Shown here one piece after another: positions 44,910 to 56,591 of a stretch of 64,000 nucleotides of DNA; the first letter of the stretch is position 1; the number at the start of each line of letters is the position of its first letter. Source of the DNA: Sabethes cyaneus. Taxonomy: Eukaryota; Arthropoda; Insecta; Diptera; Culicidae. A model generated the notes under the pieces. It saw only the letters and a program-made list of their open reading frames with translations, ran no database searches and was not told where the DNA came from. Location of the stretch: contig NC_071355.1 of NCBI RefSeq assembly GCF_943734655.1, forward strand, positions 242,629,183-242,693,182, written 5' to 3'. The translations under genes were made by a program, and so were the position numbers.

Positions 44910-46420
44910 TGAAGGCATTGCGGAAATGGGAAGTGTTAAAATAAAGTAGTAAAAAGCTTCTAGTTTTCTGACAGATACCGAGGCCCTTGATGAATAATAA
45001 TCGTGAACATTGTCAAATAGCAACGTAGATTCAAAACGAACAACCAAAAGGTTTTGTGTGGTAAGGTGCCGTTCTAGAAAATCTCGATAGGTTGAACACC
45101 CACCGCACACAACAATTGACGGCAATCCGCAGTCTATTCGAGACTGCCATAGATGCACTTGTGGTCAGCTCCATGCCGTATGTTATGTGGGGTAGGATTA
45201 AGAGTCTGATTTTAACTGGAATTGTCAACATTCCCGCAGTTAATCTCAAGTGGCGCAAACAGGCATAATTGTTGGAACACTGATGATTGATTTGGTGTTC
45301 CCATTCCAAATTATTCTGAATCAACACTCTAAGGTTAATTAGTTCGTTAATGTAATCCAGAATATCAGACTTCAGAACAATATTTGGCAAGCAGTACTGC
45401 CTCTGTTGCCTTGTTATGAACATTATCTTAGTTTTAGATGAGTTGATGGAAAGAAAATTTCGTTTAAACCAAAGAAAGACTCGTTCTAGGTCTGCGTTTA
45501 GAACAAAGGTAAAATTGTACGTCGCCCGCAAACATTTGAATCTTACAAACCTTAAGGACGATCGGCAAATCATTAATAAACAGAGAAAATAATAAGGGTC
45601 CAATAACCGGTTCCTGAGGTACACCTGACACGATGTTAATTGGGCTTGACAGTCTATCTTCAGTTTCAATTGCTTGACTAACTGAATTGACTAGACATCT
45701 TTTTTAACATCTTAACATGCGAGACTCTGTCGAAAGCTTTGTAGAAATCAATTAGAAGAAGTAACGCAGTTCCTTTCTTATCTAAAGTCTGATGGATATC
45801 ATCTTGAACCTTTAAAGGAGTTGTCGTGCTGTGATTAGAACGAAAACCTGGGGTGACATTGCGCATCTCGTTTCGAGTGATTTTGGTTCGAGACGCCCAT
45901 TTGTTTATCGTGGTCGAAACGAACCAAAATCACTCGAAACGAGATGCGCAATGTCACCCCTGTTTGTTACGGATTGGTTAATGAGGTGGGTAACTCGATT
46001 ACGTGATCTTTTGAAACATAAATTATCGGATTCACTTCTACTGGATACATCCACTGTCTATACGCTAAGTTTCTCGAAATCATTGCATTGATTATTTCAT
46101 CATTCATGCGAAAAGTTGTCCACGTCCGAAGACGAAATCACCTTACATCTAAGATCAGACTTCAAATATATACAAATTCCTCCACCGCGACTATGACCAC
46201 GATCATGCCAGTCTAACAAAACTGTATCCATCAAGAGCTATCATATTATCAGAAATAGAATCATTCAGCCAAGTTTCTGTCAAACAGAAATATCGACTTT
46301 ACTGTTGATAAAGCACATACCAAATTCGTTGAATTTACTCATCTGCCGAGCACACAAACTTCGAGAAATGGCTTGGTTAACGAATTGGAAGGAAGCAATT
46401 ACTGAGACAAAAAGCCAAGT
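44910..46420 (-). mobile_element. CR1-like non-LTR retrotransposon, ORF2 (EN-RT) remnant
   Basis: On the minus strand an endonuclease start (SLCARQMSKFNEFG, TETWLNDSISDNMI, RGGGICIYLKSDLRC; about 46390-46100) is followed by RT parts: GFRSNHSTTTPLK and LLLIDFYKAFDRVSH at 45678-45850, then SINSSKTKIMFI and the thumb at 45031-45669. Sequence between EN and RT has been lost at the palindrome 45850-45960. The matching ORF1 lies at 49379-50152, beyond a later DNA-transposon insertion. The clade call is tentative. Confidence 0.75.
45850..45960. mobile_element. Perfect palindromic miniature element
   Basis: The 41-base arms (45850-45890, 45920-45960) are perfectly complementary around a 29-base centre. 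The termini are GGGGTGACATTGCGCATC. It interrupts the RT of the CR1-like element. Confidence 0.88.
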
Positions 46421-47420
46421 CACATTCATTCAATGTTTTATTGAAAAACTTTTATCAAATTCGGCTAATCGTGATTCTAGTAAGGATCGTAGAACAACAG
46501 CAGCAACATCAGCATAGCATCAGGTTCTTCGGAATGTTCAGCAGCAACTGCGGTGTACAAATTTCCAGTTCGGTAGTAGATGTGACTTACAGGCAGGAAG
46601 AAGACATGGATTTTGAAAAGAAAATACGATGGAAAAACTTTCTAGGAAAGGTTAAACTTTCCGGAATTGAATAATTATGAATATTTTCAGGATAGGAAAT
46701 AAGGAACTATTCGGAAGGAGATTGAAGCATAATTGTAAAAGGATAGTTTTAACGTGACTTAGAAGCGTATAGGGTAAAAGCACCAGTTTTGGCCATAGTT
46801 TGTCAAACTTTTAAGGATATCGATCACGTTTTATAAAAAACGAATAAACTAAATATTTTTAACCTCTTCAACAGGTAATTTCAGTCTTAATCTTCATAAT
46901 GTATAAGTTTATTTGATGGAAATATGCTTTTTTCTTTTAGTTTTTGTCGATTGAAAAACCTCTGCTGGGTTCCTATTTTGGCCATAATGTTCTTCTATTC
47001 GCCACTCTGTGTTCCTATTTTGGCCACCCTGCTGAAAAAATATCGCAACACAAGTTAAACTACCACGCAAACTAATTTTACTGAATTAGTTATCTTTTTA
47101 ATATGAAATTGTAACGGATTGGCATTGCTTCCGGAATTTTAACCTTTTCTCGTCGCACCTTTTCTTGTGCAAGAGTGCAAAAATTGCTGTTCGAGAAAAA
47201 AAAAGTTATAATAAAAATCATTTTTTCCTTATCCTTAAGTTTATTTGAGATTATTTCTAATCCTTTAAGCAGTTTTCAGTTATAATTCCATTTTTGCAGC
47301 AATATAATCAAGTATGGGAAATCTTTTGGATAATTTTCATAGCCGATGATTCAATAACTTCTGCTTTATTTTTTGCTTGCTACGGGTGCAATCAGTGTAA
47401 CAAATTTATCCGATTTAAAA

Positions 47421-47605
47421 AGCAAAGCAAAGCAAAGCCCAGGTGCTACATTCCGCTACCGAAACTTGACCTTCTGTTTTTATACGACAGACTTCGCAGC
47501 CAGCTGTTAAAGTGCAGGACATTTGCAGGACCAGTTGCTGCGATCCTGTTAACTCTAACAGCCTCTCCCAGCATCATATCTCGAGGCAAACTGGGAGGCA
47601 TGACG
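47421..47605 (-). mobile_element. tRNA-derived SINE with (TTTGC)n tail
   Basis: On the minus strand it reads from a CTCCCAGTTTGCCTCGAG head through TTAACAGCTGGCTGCGAAG to GGGCTTTGCTTTGCTTTGC. It is the same body and tail type as the copies at 29.3-29.7 and 61.2 kb. Confidence 0.75.
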
Positions 47606-48192
47606 GAGTTATGTTAAACAAAAGCGTTTTTCATAAACCACAACTGCAAAAAATTGACATTCAACTTTCAGCTTTACATAGGACAGATTGGTGAGATATC
47701 GTAATATACTTTATACATTACCTTCAAACGTTTGAAAAGTGTGTAACAGCCTTTTGATATCTGAATTTCAAACATAGTTTTCTTTAAATATTGTGATCGT
47801 GAAGATTAATAATCACTAGGTATCGTAAGGAAAAAAATAATTAGCCTTTCTAAACATACTGTTGTTCGAGCTACTTAATCTCAATTACAGAAATCGTCGC
47901 TTATAGCGAAACTAAGCAAAAAAAATTTTGCTGTTCTAGAAATAGATTATATTTCAACATTATTTTAAGTCTGATACAGTACTTTCTTATGTAATCGAGG
48001 AACATTAGAACCTATCGAGATATGAAAGCAAAACTTGAACTTCCCTTTGAGAAAACCATATGTATTATTTAATTTATTCCAGTATTTACATGGCTTTTCA
48101 AATTATAAGTGGTCATCCAACCCCGTTCTCTTTGACCAAGTCCCCATGTAGAGTGTAGAGAGAAAACCTTGAGCGACTTCTTTTCTGAAACG

Positions 48193-48375
48193 CTATCCTA
48201 GGAGTATAATCAAAACAATTATCAAATTAATTATGATTCCTTCGTAGTTTATCCACGTGGAAGCTTCCATGATAGCTTCGCTAACTCGGGCGCTGGCTGA
48301 AGTTACAGTTTCGGGAGTCCAAATTGATAGTTGTTGATGACGGACCATGAAAGACGAGAACCATTTCCTGTCCAA
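48193..48375 (-). pseudogene. Pogo transposase CENP-B-type HTH fragment
   Basis: The frame reads DRKWFSSFMVRHQQLSIWTP and continues TVTSASARVSEA. This matches the second helix-turn-helix of CENP-B/pogo transposases (K-W-F-x-x-F, then L-S, R-x-P-E, A-R). It lies inside the 46772-49378 element, which supports that classification. The DDE catalytic part is not recognisable. Confidence 0.65.
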
Positions 48376-49378
48376 CGTAAATAAAAGTTACCAAAAAAGT
48401 TGTGAATATTTTGAACAATATGTAAATTACATGAAAAATTATATTTTATGGAGTATCACGATTGTTTTTGGTAAGAAAATCTTTCACATTGAATAACTAC
48501 GTATGATGCTGCATTATAAAATCGCTACGTAGTATTTCAATAAGCCAGGAAACAATTTTTTCCTCCTCCTTGGACAGTATCGTTCCAGTACTCTGTGTTG
48601 TGGTTTTCTGCCTCTTGCCACACGTACGGTATCAAATTGTAGACCTTAGATACCGTATTTTTACGGGTCGCGTATTCTGAAGATACTTTGATTGTACACC
48701 TCAATGTACACCCTTGATTGGACAGGCAATGTTTTTCGATGAAGCCATCATTTTGTGTACAATCTTCAACAAAGCATATCAAGTAGTCAATAAATTTATT
48801 GATAAATTAATCAATTAAGTAACTCATTGTCTTCCAGCGGTAAAAAAAGAACAAATTTTGGAATTCCACGATCACCATTTCAGAACTAAATATCAATAGA
48901 TTTTACATATGGCGAAAACGGGCATATGAAATATGAAATTGCTTTGACGTATGGCCAAAAGCGGCACAGCGAAAGTTTTTGATCTCCTATGGCTAAACAT
49001 CCTTTTTTATATAAAATATACTTCTTTACGTTTATCGTATGATCGATATGGTTTGAGAAATAATCCATTACACCATATGGAAAAACCCAACAAAAAATAA
49101 ATAATTTTAGATAATAAATGTTATGTACTGAAAGTTCCTCTCGTACTATGCTGGCAATAGGTTATGTGGGAAATTAAGGGAGGCCTTTTTTATTTTTGCA
49201 ATATTCCTAGAATAATAATTTTCTAGTATTAGTTTTCATATAAGTTATATGGAAAAATATCAAAAATTTGATTTAGTTTCATCTAAAGTTGCATTATTAG
49301 CCATATATTTCATCAATTAACACGTAAATACAAGTATGGCCAAAACAGGTGTTATGGCTAAAACCGGTGCTTCTGCCC

Positions 49379-50152
49379 TAGTTGTTCAACAGCGTAAATC
49401 GGTTCAGCTGGGTAGTTACCCTTCAGCTGTACAAAAACGGTTCCATTCTTCGTGTAAACGCTGTGAATTTTTCCAGATTTTTTAAGTTTAATAGCATGTC
49501 CCTTGATGGCCCGATTAAGTTCAGTAAGGTTTTCATTCAGAAACACACGTTTGTCAACCAGAAATCCCAAATGTACCAACGATAAGTTCCGGGTAGCAAG
49601 ATAACGGCGGTAGAATTCATCACGGACGGTTCTAAATGGGAACTGAAGAAGTACCGGCGGAGTCGCAGCAGCAACAATGGGTCCTCGTGATAATCGTTTT
49701 GAGTAAATGCTTGGTGCAGTTGATTGCGTATATCCTATGGTCAAGGCGATTTTTTGCACGTAGATATCAAGTTTTTCAGAGCAATCATAAGGCACTCCAG
49801 AAAGTAACAAGTCATTTGCTTTTTCCGCTCGGTGGATAGCTTCTTTATTATAATCCACATCAATCCTGATAGAATTGTAGGATTCGGTCAGTGTTTGGAT
49901 GTCCCGCGAGCACTGTATCTTCAACTGTTGAACATCTTCCCGAAGCGTAGCAATCTGTTCCTGCAAGTCCCCGACGCAAGTGTAAATTTTATCTTCAATT
50001 TCAGAGTTGGATTCATTGAACGTTTTTTCCAATTCAGCACGAGAACGTTTAAGCGAACTTTTATCACAGCTAGCCGATCGAGTTACCACGAAGCTTGTTT
50101 TGCTTTTACCCATAGTGACAGATGAAGATGGATTACTATTGTTTGTGTTCAT
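49379..50152 (-). CDS. ORF1 protein of the CR1-like retrotransposon (C-terminus cut)
   Basis: A 257-codon frame on the minus strand starts MNTNNSNPSSSVTMGKSK. It has a Ser/Lys-rich head, a coiled coil (about residues 35-110; EDKIYTCVGDLQEQIATL) and then a globular part (LLLSGVPY, FYRRYLATRNLSLVHLG, VFLNENLTELNR) ending in GKIHSVYTKNGTVFVQLKG. That order is seen in ORF1 proteins of CR1-group elements, which bind the element RNA. The pogo insertion lies at its very last codons: the frame now runs a few residues into the transposon, while the original stop lies just beyond it at 46.77 kb. The frame itself is intact, unlike ORF2. Confidence 0.75.
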
Positions 50153-51479
50153 TTGCAGGGAGTGGTTAGTTACAGCTCGAGTAATAGTACTGGGTAATTA
50201 GCACCGGGGCAACTTTTGTCTTCTTGCTCACGAAACTTTAGAATAATTTTGTCACTATGAATTCGTCGCTTGTTGTTAACTTGATCTCACTCACGGCAGT
50301 CACGGGGAAGTTAGCTTAACTGTTGAGGTTATCTGATGTCACATTCATGTCAATTTCGTCGATAAATCTTCGAAAGAATCACGACACGGTAGAATCACTC
50401 AATTCACACGCATGCTCTTCAAATTTCCTTCAGAGAATTTTATTAAGGTGCACTAACTTTATTCGACAAATTAGACTTGTACTTGATGAACAGAACGACG
50501 TGATCACGCTAAACGATTTATTGATATTGAACGTATTAGAGTTTCGATCCCGGTATTTATACAGATTGGTTGGCTCTTGTTATCGATAACGCTAATGCTG
50601 TATAGATCGAGAGTGAGTTCCCGCACTGTTTTGATCATCAGTGAAGCTGATGATTGTTACAGAGTTGGTTGGTCGAACGAAAGTTTTAATAATATTAAAC
50701 AATGATCAATATCGAGGCCATCATTGCTAATACCCGAAAAGTAATGTAATGTAACGATAATTCTTTATGGAATTCCATTGGAGTTTTTTGTAAAAGATAA
50801 AATTTGTTTGCATTTTTACGAAAAAATGTTTGTTTTACGATGCATGGTTCACAATAATGCTCTGTTGAAAATCCTGAATTAAGTCATCTAGCGGTGAGAC
50901 TTGGTCTGTTGACTGCCACAATTATTATTTTTCAATTTCTCTAATTCAGTTAACTATATTTTTAAACATCAGTTATTACAGTCTTTATTAGTTAAAAGAA
51001 AAATCTAAGAATGTACTGGGGAGCAACTTTATTACAATCATTGATATCAGGATATTTACGATGTACCATGCGCCTCCATTGACTCATACACTCATACAAA
51101 TTTCAAATTAAATTTTCTCAAAAAAGTTCCATAGGCTACACTTATACGAGCAGTGCATTGAACTTCTGGATCGACAGGAATATACTGTGGTGTTTCCTTG
51201 TACGTTATTGTTTGTTTTCAATACCATGAACAATAAAGTCTAAACAGTACACAGAATTCGGATGAGCTTGTATATGGTAAAACGGGAAACCCATTACGCA
51301 CACCGGTTGTGGGTAGTCTATCATAGCTGAAATCAGCGAGAGGAAATCAACATTGCCTGCCGTATTCCATTCAGTGTTTCACTAGCAATTACCGTGTTGA
51401 GAGGCTATACACGAAGTTAACACTAGTGCTAAGTTACATTGCCATTCAAAAGGGAGACTAGGTCTATTAGCATGTAAGA
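50153..51479. other. Retrotransposon leader and SERHL-B upstream region
   Basis: The left part, to about 50660, is probably the 5' leader of the CR1-like element. The rest is AT-rich and without recognised features up to the SERHL-B start. Confidence 0.4.
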
Positions 51480-52550
51480 ATGACTAGCAGTACAGAACTA
51501 GACCATGAACTTCGGACCGCAGATCTTCATCCTATGATTAAGTTTATCGAGTTGTACGATAAAAAACATAACGTAAGTTTAAACAAAAAAAAAATTTGTT
51601 TTGTCCTGATAAGATTTGTTTTTTAGGTGACCGAAGTGGAAATACCGATCCCCTACGGAAAGCTGGCCGGTAAATGGTTCGGGCCAAAAAACATCAAACC
51701 TATAATTTGCCTTCATGGTTATTTGGACAACTGTGGTACATTCGATCGGTTAATTCCGCTGCTGCCAGAGGATGTGAGCTTTCTTGCCGTTGACTTTCCT
51801 GGTCATGGTTATTCTTCACGAGTCCCAGATGGGATGGGCTATCATCAGTTGGATTTTGTAGCTCTCCTATTGTACGTTATGAAGGAATACGGCTGGGATA
51901 AAATAGCTCTAATTGGACATTCAATGGGAGCACAGATTGGCTTCGTTTTTACGGCACTCTTCCCGGATAAAGTTGAATTTCTTATTCACATCGATGCCTT
52001 GAAACCTTTGGGCTATTATGGAAATAGGTTCATCCACTACGCTGCACCAATGGTGACCAAATTTATTGAGGCAGACACCAGAAACAGGGAAAAATCCGAA
52101 CCTCCGGCATACACGTATGAAGAAATGGTCGACAAGATGCACGAAGCGACTTTTCAATCTTTGACCAAAGATACATGTCCATACATTCTCCAACGTAACA
52201 TAAAACCATCGAAGAAATTTCCTGGAAAGTATTATTTTGATCGAGACAACAAACTCAAGTACATGAACATCATGGGCTGGTCCGATGACGTTAACCATAC
52301 GCTGGCCGCGCAAATTAAGGTGCCCGAGCTTGTAATCAAAGCGACGGAATCGCCCTATCCGGGTTCGCGGCAGGGTTTCGACGGAATGGTTGCGGTGATG
52401 AAGAAAACCAACCCGTTGTTCGAGGTACAGTATCTCAAGGCATCGCACCATCTGCATCTAACCGATCCGGAACTGGTAGCTCCAGTGGTTACCGACTTTC
52501 TTAAACGATACTGGATTCGGAATCCGGATAAGATAGTTAGCAAGCTGTGA
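51480..52550 (+). CDS. Serine hydrolase-like protein, SERHL/kraken family, paralogue B (peroxisomal signal)
   Basis: Exons 51480-51572 and 51627-52550 encode 338 residues. Exon 1 (31 residues, MTSSTELDHE) has no presequence character. Exon 2 begins VTEVEIPIPYGKLAGKW and contains HGYLDNCGTFD, VDFPGHGYSS, the nucleophile in GHSMG (Ser130) and SHHLHLTDPE with the likely catalytic His. The protein ends in KIVSKL, a canonical type 1 peroxisomal targeting signal. It is followed 417 bases later by paralogue C in the same direction. The family is annotated as hydrolases of unknown substrate; a lipid or ester is plausible but not shown. Confidence 0.93.
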
Positions 52551-52967
52551 TTTGAAAGCGTAAACCATACAATTATTTGGGGGAATGTCTAAAATAAACC
52601 TTTTCCGATGACTATCGGCGAAAGCTTAATAATTTTGTTTTTTTTTTCAAAATTCTACTAGCTTCTCATCTCTTCGTTGAATTAATTTTGTAGCAGAGAA
52701 TGTTAAAGCAAACGAAGAGAAATAATCATTACTTTAGAAGGTATTTGTTACCAAATGCTTAGGTATGTGTCGGAGCAAGGTACAACGGTAGTAGTAAAAA
52801 CCCTCTACTATCACAAAGTCCAGTTAACTAATCATTAGTAGCACTTCGGCTATCGCAGCAAGTCAGAGTTATTTCCAGCACAAACGATAAGCACGATAAG
52901 CCGCTTAGCATTGTTTTGCTAAATCATTTCAGTGTTATTTTGCACAACCTCTGAACCGTACGCGGTA

Positions 52968-54013
52968 ATGAGTGAACACAATACGTTGATCAATTTGGTG
53001 GAGCGCCATGATCGAGATCATGGGGTAATTTGTGCTTACATGTATCTTAATAATAGCTGAAACTAACTAAATTAGTCTATTTAACGCAAAAGGTTCGTGA
53101 AGTACGCATAGAACTGCCCTTCGGTGTAGTCGCAGGCAAGTGGTGGGGACCGGATAATGTGCGACCCATTCTGTGCTTGCACGGTTGGCAGGACAATGCA
53201 GGAACGTTCGACACGTTGATTCCCCTGCTGCCGAAACATATCAGCTTCCTGGCTATTGATCTTCCCGGACATGGATATTCTTCTCGGATTCCGCATGGAC
53301 TATCCTACCAGAGTATGAGTGTACTCAGCTTGCTGCTTGCGATCATGAGCGAGTATGGCTGGAAAAAGGTCTCCCTCCTCGGACATTCGATGGGATCCGT
53401 ACTGTACTATGTGTTCGCAGCCATTTTTCCGGATAAAGTGGATCTAGTCATTTCGCTGGATGCCATCAAACCGCAAATCTATCCGGTGGAATTTATCATC
53501 GCACGGTTGATCGATGCAACCGAGCAATTTATGGTGGCCGATCTTCGTAACCAGGAAAAATCCGAACCGCCTTGCTATACTTACGAAGAAATGATAGAAC
53601 GGCTGCACAATGCCACGTTCAAATCGATAAGCCGTGATACGTGTCCGTATCTGCTGCATCGGAACATCAAACGTAGCGCCAAGTTTCCCGAAAAGTACTA
53701 CTTTACGAGAGACAGTCGTCTGAAGCATTTTTCCGGACCTCCATTTTCGCGGGAAGTTAATGTAGATTTGGCACACCGCCTGAATATGCCATTTCTGTTC
53801 ATCAAAGCTACTCGTTCGTCATATTTTGAAGATAAGAAATACTACGACGAAGTGGTGGAAATACTTCAGACCAACAATCCATATTTTGAGCTGGAAACGG
53901 TAGAGGGAACACATCACGTGCACTTGACGAACCCGGAACGGGTGGCACCGGTTATAACGGAGTTCTTGAGCAAATACTGGACAAAAGATGAAGATGTAGT
54001 CAGCAAATTGTGA
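52968..54013 (+). CDS. Serine hydrolase-like protein, SERHL/kraken family, paralogue C (peroxisomal signal)
   Basis: Exons 52968-53024 (19 residues, MSEHNTLINL) and 53093-54013 encode 325 residues. The core has HGWQDNAGTFDTLIPLLP, IDLPGHGYSS, the nucleophile in GHSMG (Ser118) and THHVHLTNPE with the likely catalytic His. It ends DVVSKL, a peroxisomal signal. In its core it shares HGWQDNAGTFD with paralogue A, while its C-terminus resembles paralogue B. The intron position and phase match the other copies. Confidence 0.93.
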
Positions 54014-54979
54014 AGTCTGAAAAAATATACATACATATCAGTATATTTGTTAAATAAGGATAAGGTTTTATGGGTAAATGTAAACTTAGATACATTGATT
54101 GAGAAAAACACCATTGCTTATTCAATTTGGGGCCCTTAAAGCTCTTATTTTTTAAATTTGTGACGAAGCTTGTTTCGCTTCCTCACTCGTATTATCGGAA
54201 CAAAAAACAGACTGAAATAGTTAGTGAGATGCACTAGAATCTCTTTTTTCATTTTTTCATTCATTTTACGTGATTTCTTTTTACGTCCCTTTCGTTGAAA
54301 ATCAATGTGGTTCCTTGAAGACTAGTTACTGGTGATGGGCGAAACGTCTCATTCGTGTGAGCGGCTCTGAGCCGTTCGTTTTCTGCTGCAAACCGATTCA
54401 AATCAGCGGCAATAACCGTGGTTCTTTTTCAAGAGCTAATTACTAATTACATAAAAATCGGCCAAAAATAATCGAGATAGAGATAAGTGCAACTCTCAGC
54501 TCAGCACCCTTATTTTTTATGTCGGGAACGTGAAGGTCAAGATCTCAAGAGATATCCAAAATCTTGGATGATAAGGTTGCTGTACTGGACTTTGACTATG
54601 TTACCAGAATGTTTATGGACTTTCGACTTTAATTGAAATTATTTTTTCCTTTTGTTCAACAACCATGTTCATTCCTTGCAGATATTGTATTGAATCGTAA
54701 TCTTCCGGAATAGTCTTGATAGCAATTTAGACGTTTGATTAGCTGGGTTGATCCGGCACCGATTTGTGACACTTGAACAGCTTAAGATTATCTCAAATCT
54801 GAATCGGTATTATAAAAAACTGGTCTTTTTCTGGACTCTGTCCCGATCTGGATTACTAAACTGGATAAAGTTGGCATCGAAGGACCGTTCCATTGGTACT
54901 GACCACTTTCTGTTCACTTTGAAATCCCACAAAGCATCGTCATCAGTCTTCCTTATCTGCTCAAACCATAACTTGCTGT
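54014..54979. other. Intergenic, no gene seen
   Basis: SERHL-C 3' region and AT-rich sequence. No exon or element is recognised before the RTE remnant. Confidence 0.45.
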
Positions 54980-56591
54980 TTAAACTATCGATGAACGTGG
55001 AATGAGTTGACCACGATCCTGAGGAGAAAAAAGCGTCTGAAGGAGGACTTCCCTTTTAAAAGGCCTGAAGGCCTCTTCCACTGCTCTACGGTTGATTCCG
55101 ATGATATCGACTTCATCCGCAAAACCAAGAAGCATGTGAGATTTCGTGATGATAGTTCCATTCCTTTCCAAGTTTGCCTTTCGTAATGCACCTCCCAAGG
55201 CAATGTTGAATAGCAGGTTAGAGAGTGCATCTCCTTGCTTCAGTCCATCCAACGTCACGAATGCAGCTGAGGTCTCACCCGCTATTTTAACGCATGATTT
55301 GGATCCGTCCAGCGTCACACGAATCAACGTAACTAGTTTAGAAAATCATATTCTAGCATTATCATTTTGTTTAACTGAATCGTACGCCGCTTTGAAGTCC
55401 ACAAACAGATGGTGTGCCTGCAAGTAGTACTCCCGGAACTTGTCTAGCAACACAGGCATATCACAGGCATGGCAAAATTCCTGCATCTCACCGTTTTATA
55501 GAAACTCCGTGTGTCGTTGCTGGCGTATCGCTCCTCTTACTCGCGTTTCTTTAGACGATGGATTCTTTTTTCCGCAGCTCTAATCTCTCTGTACCTCTCT
55601 CTGTTTTGACGCGTTGCCACAGTGAGCATGCGACTCCTGGCCTGGTTCTTTTCATCTGTCACTCTCTGGCATTCGGCATCAAACCAGCTGTTACGCTGTC
55701 TTCCACGCGTCGTGCCTACCACCTCTCTCGCAGCTGTTTCGATGGCACCATGGATGTTCCTCCACAGCCCATTTATATCTTCTCCTTCTATCTGCTGTTC
55801 TGCGATTCGTTGGTCATGCTTCCTGGCGTACTCCACTGCTACGTCGTCTGCCGTTAACCGCTGGAAGTTGAAACGCAGCGTCCTCTCAGTGCGAGCTTTC
55901 GCCGTGTTCGACAGTCTTGCGCGAATTTTACTCATTACGAGATAGTGGTCAGAGTCGATATTTGGTCTTAGAAAAGACCGTACCGTGTTATCGATATCGG
56001 AAAAGTTTCGACCGTCAATCAAGGCATGATCGATCTGGGAGCTAGAGTCTCCATTTGGATGCCTCCAGGTGTGTTTCCGAATATTCAAACGTGGAAAGTA
56101 GGTGCTATAGGTGGCCATTCCTCTGGCCGCGGCAAAATTTATGAGCCTCAGACCCTTATCATTGGTCGACAGATGAAGGCTATGTCTTCCAATGACTGAA
56201 CGGAAGAATTCCTCCCTCCCGATCTACGCATTTGCATCTCCGATGATGATTTTCACGTCGTGTTTTGGGCACTCTCCATAAGTCCTCTCAAGCCGGTCGT
56301 AAAACTCATCCTTAGCATCATCGGATTTATCATTTGTCGGTGCGTATAAGTTGATTAGGCTATAGTTGAAGAATTTGTTCTTAATCCTCAACACGCATAT
56401 ACGGTCATCTACGGGCCTCCACCGGATAACTCGTTGCTTTTGTTTTCCCAACACTACGAAACCGACTCCATGTTCTGCTTTTTTACCGCCACTGTAGTGG
56501 ATGTGGTACTTGAAAGAAGTGCCTGCAATAGGGTCTACTGCACGGAACTCCCTTTCTCCGGAATTTGGCCACCTAACTTCCTGAATAGCAG

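Larger units (their letters stand above)
46772..49378. mobile_element. Pogo-type DNA transposon, decayed
   Basis: Inverted ends GGGTAAAAGCACCAGTTTTG and GGTGCTTCTGCCC (mirror) are flanked by TA duplications (46770-46771, 49379-49380). The insertion split the last codons of the CR1-like ORF1. The word TATGGCCAAAA and its complement recurs near both ends (for example 46785, 46974, 47015, 48950, 49337). A transposase DNA-binding fragment is at 48193-48375 (minus). A SINE sits inside at 47421-47605. Confidence 0.8.
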
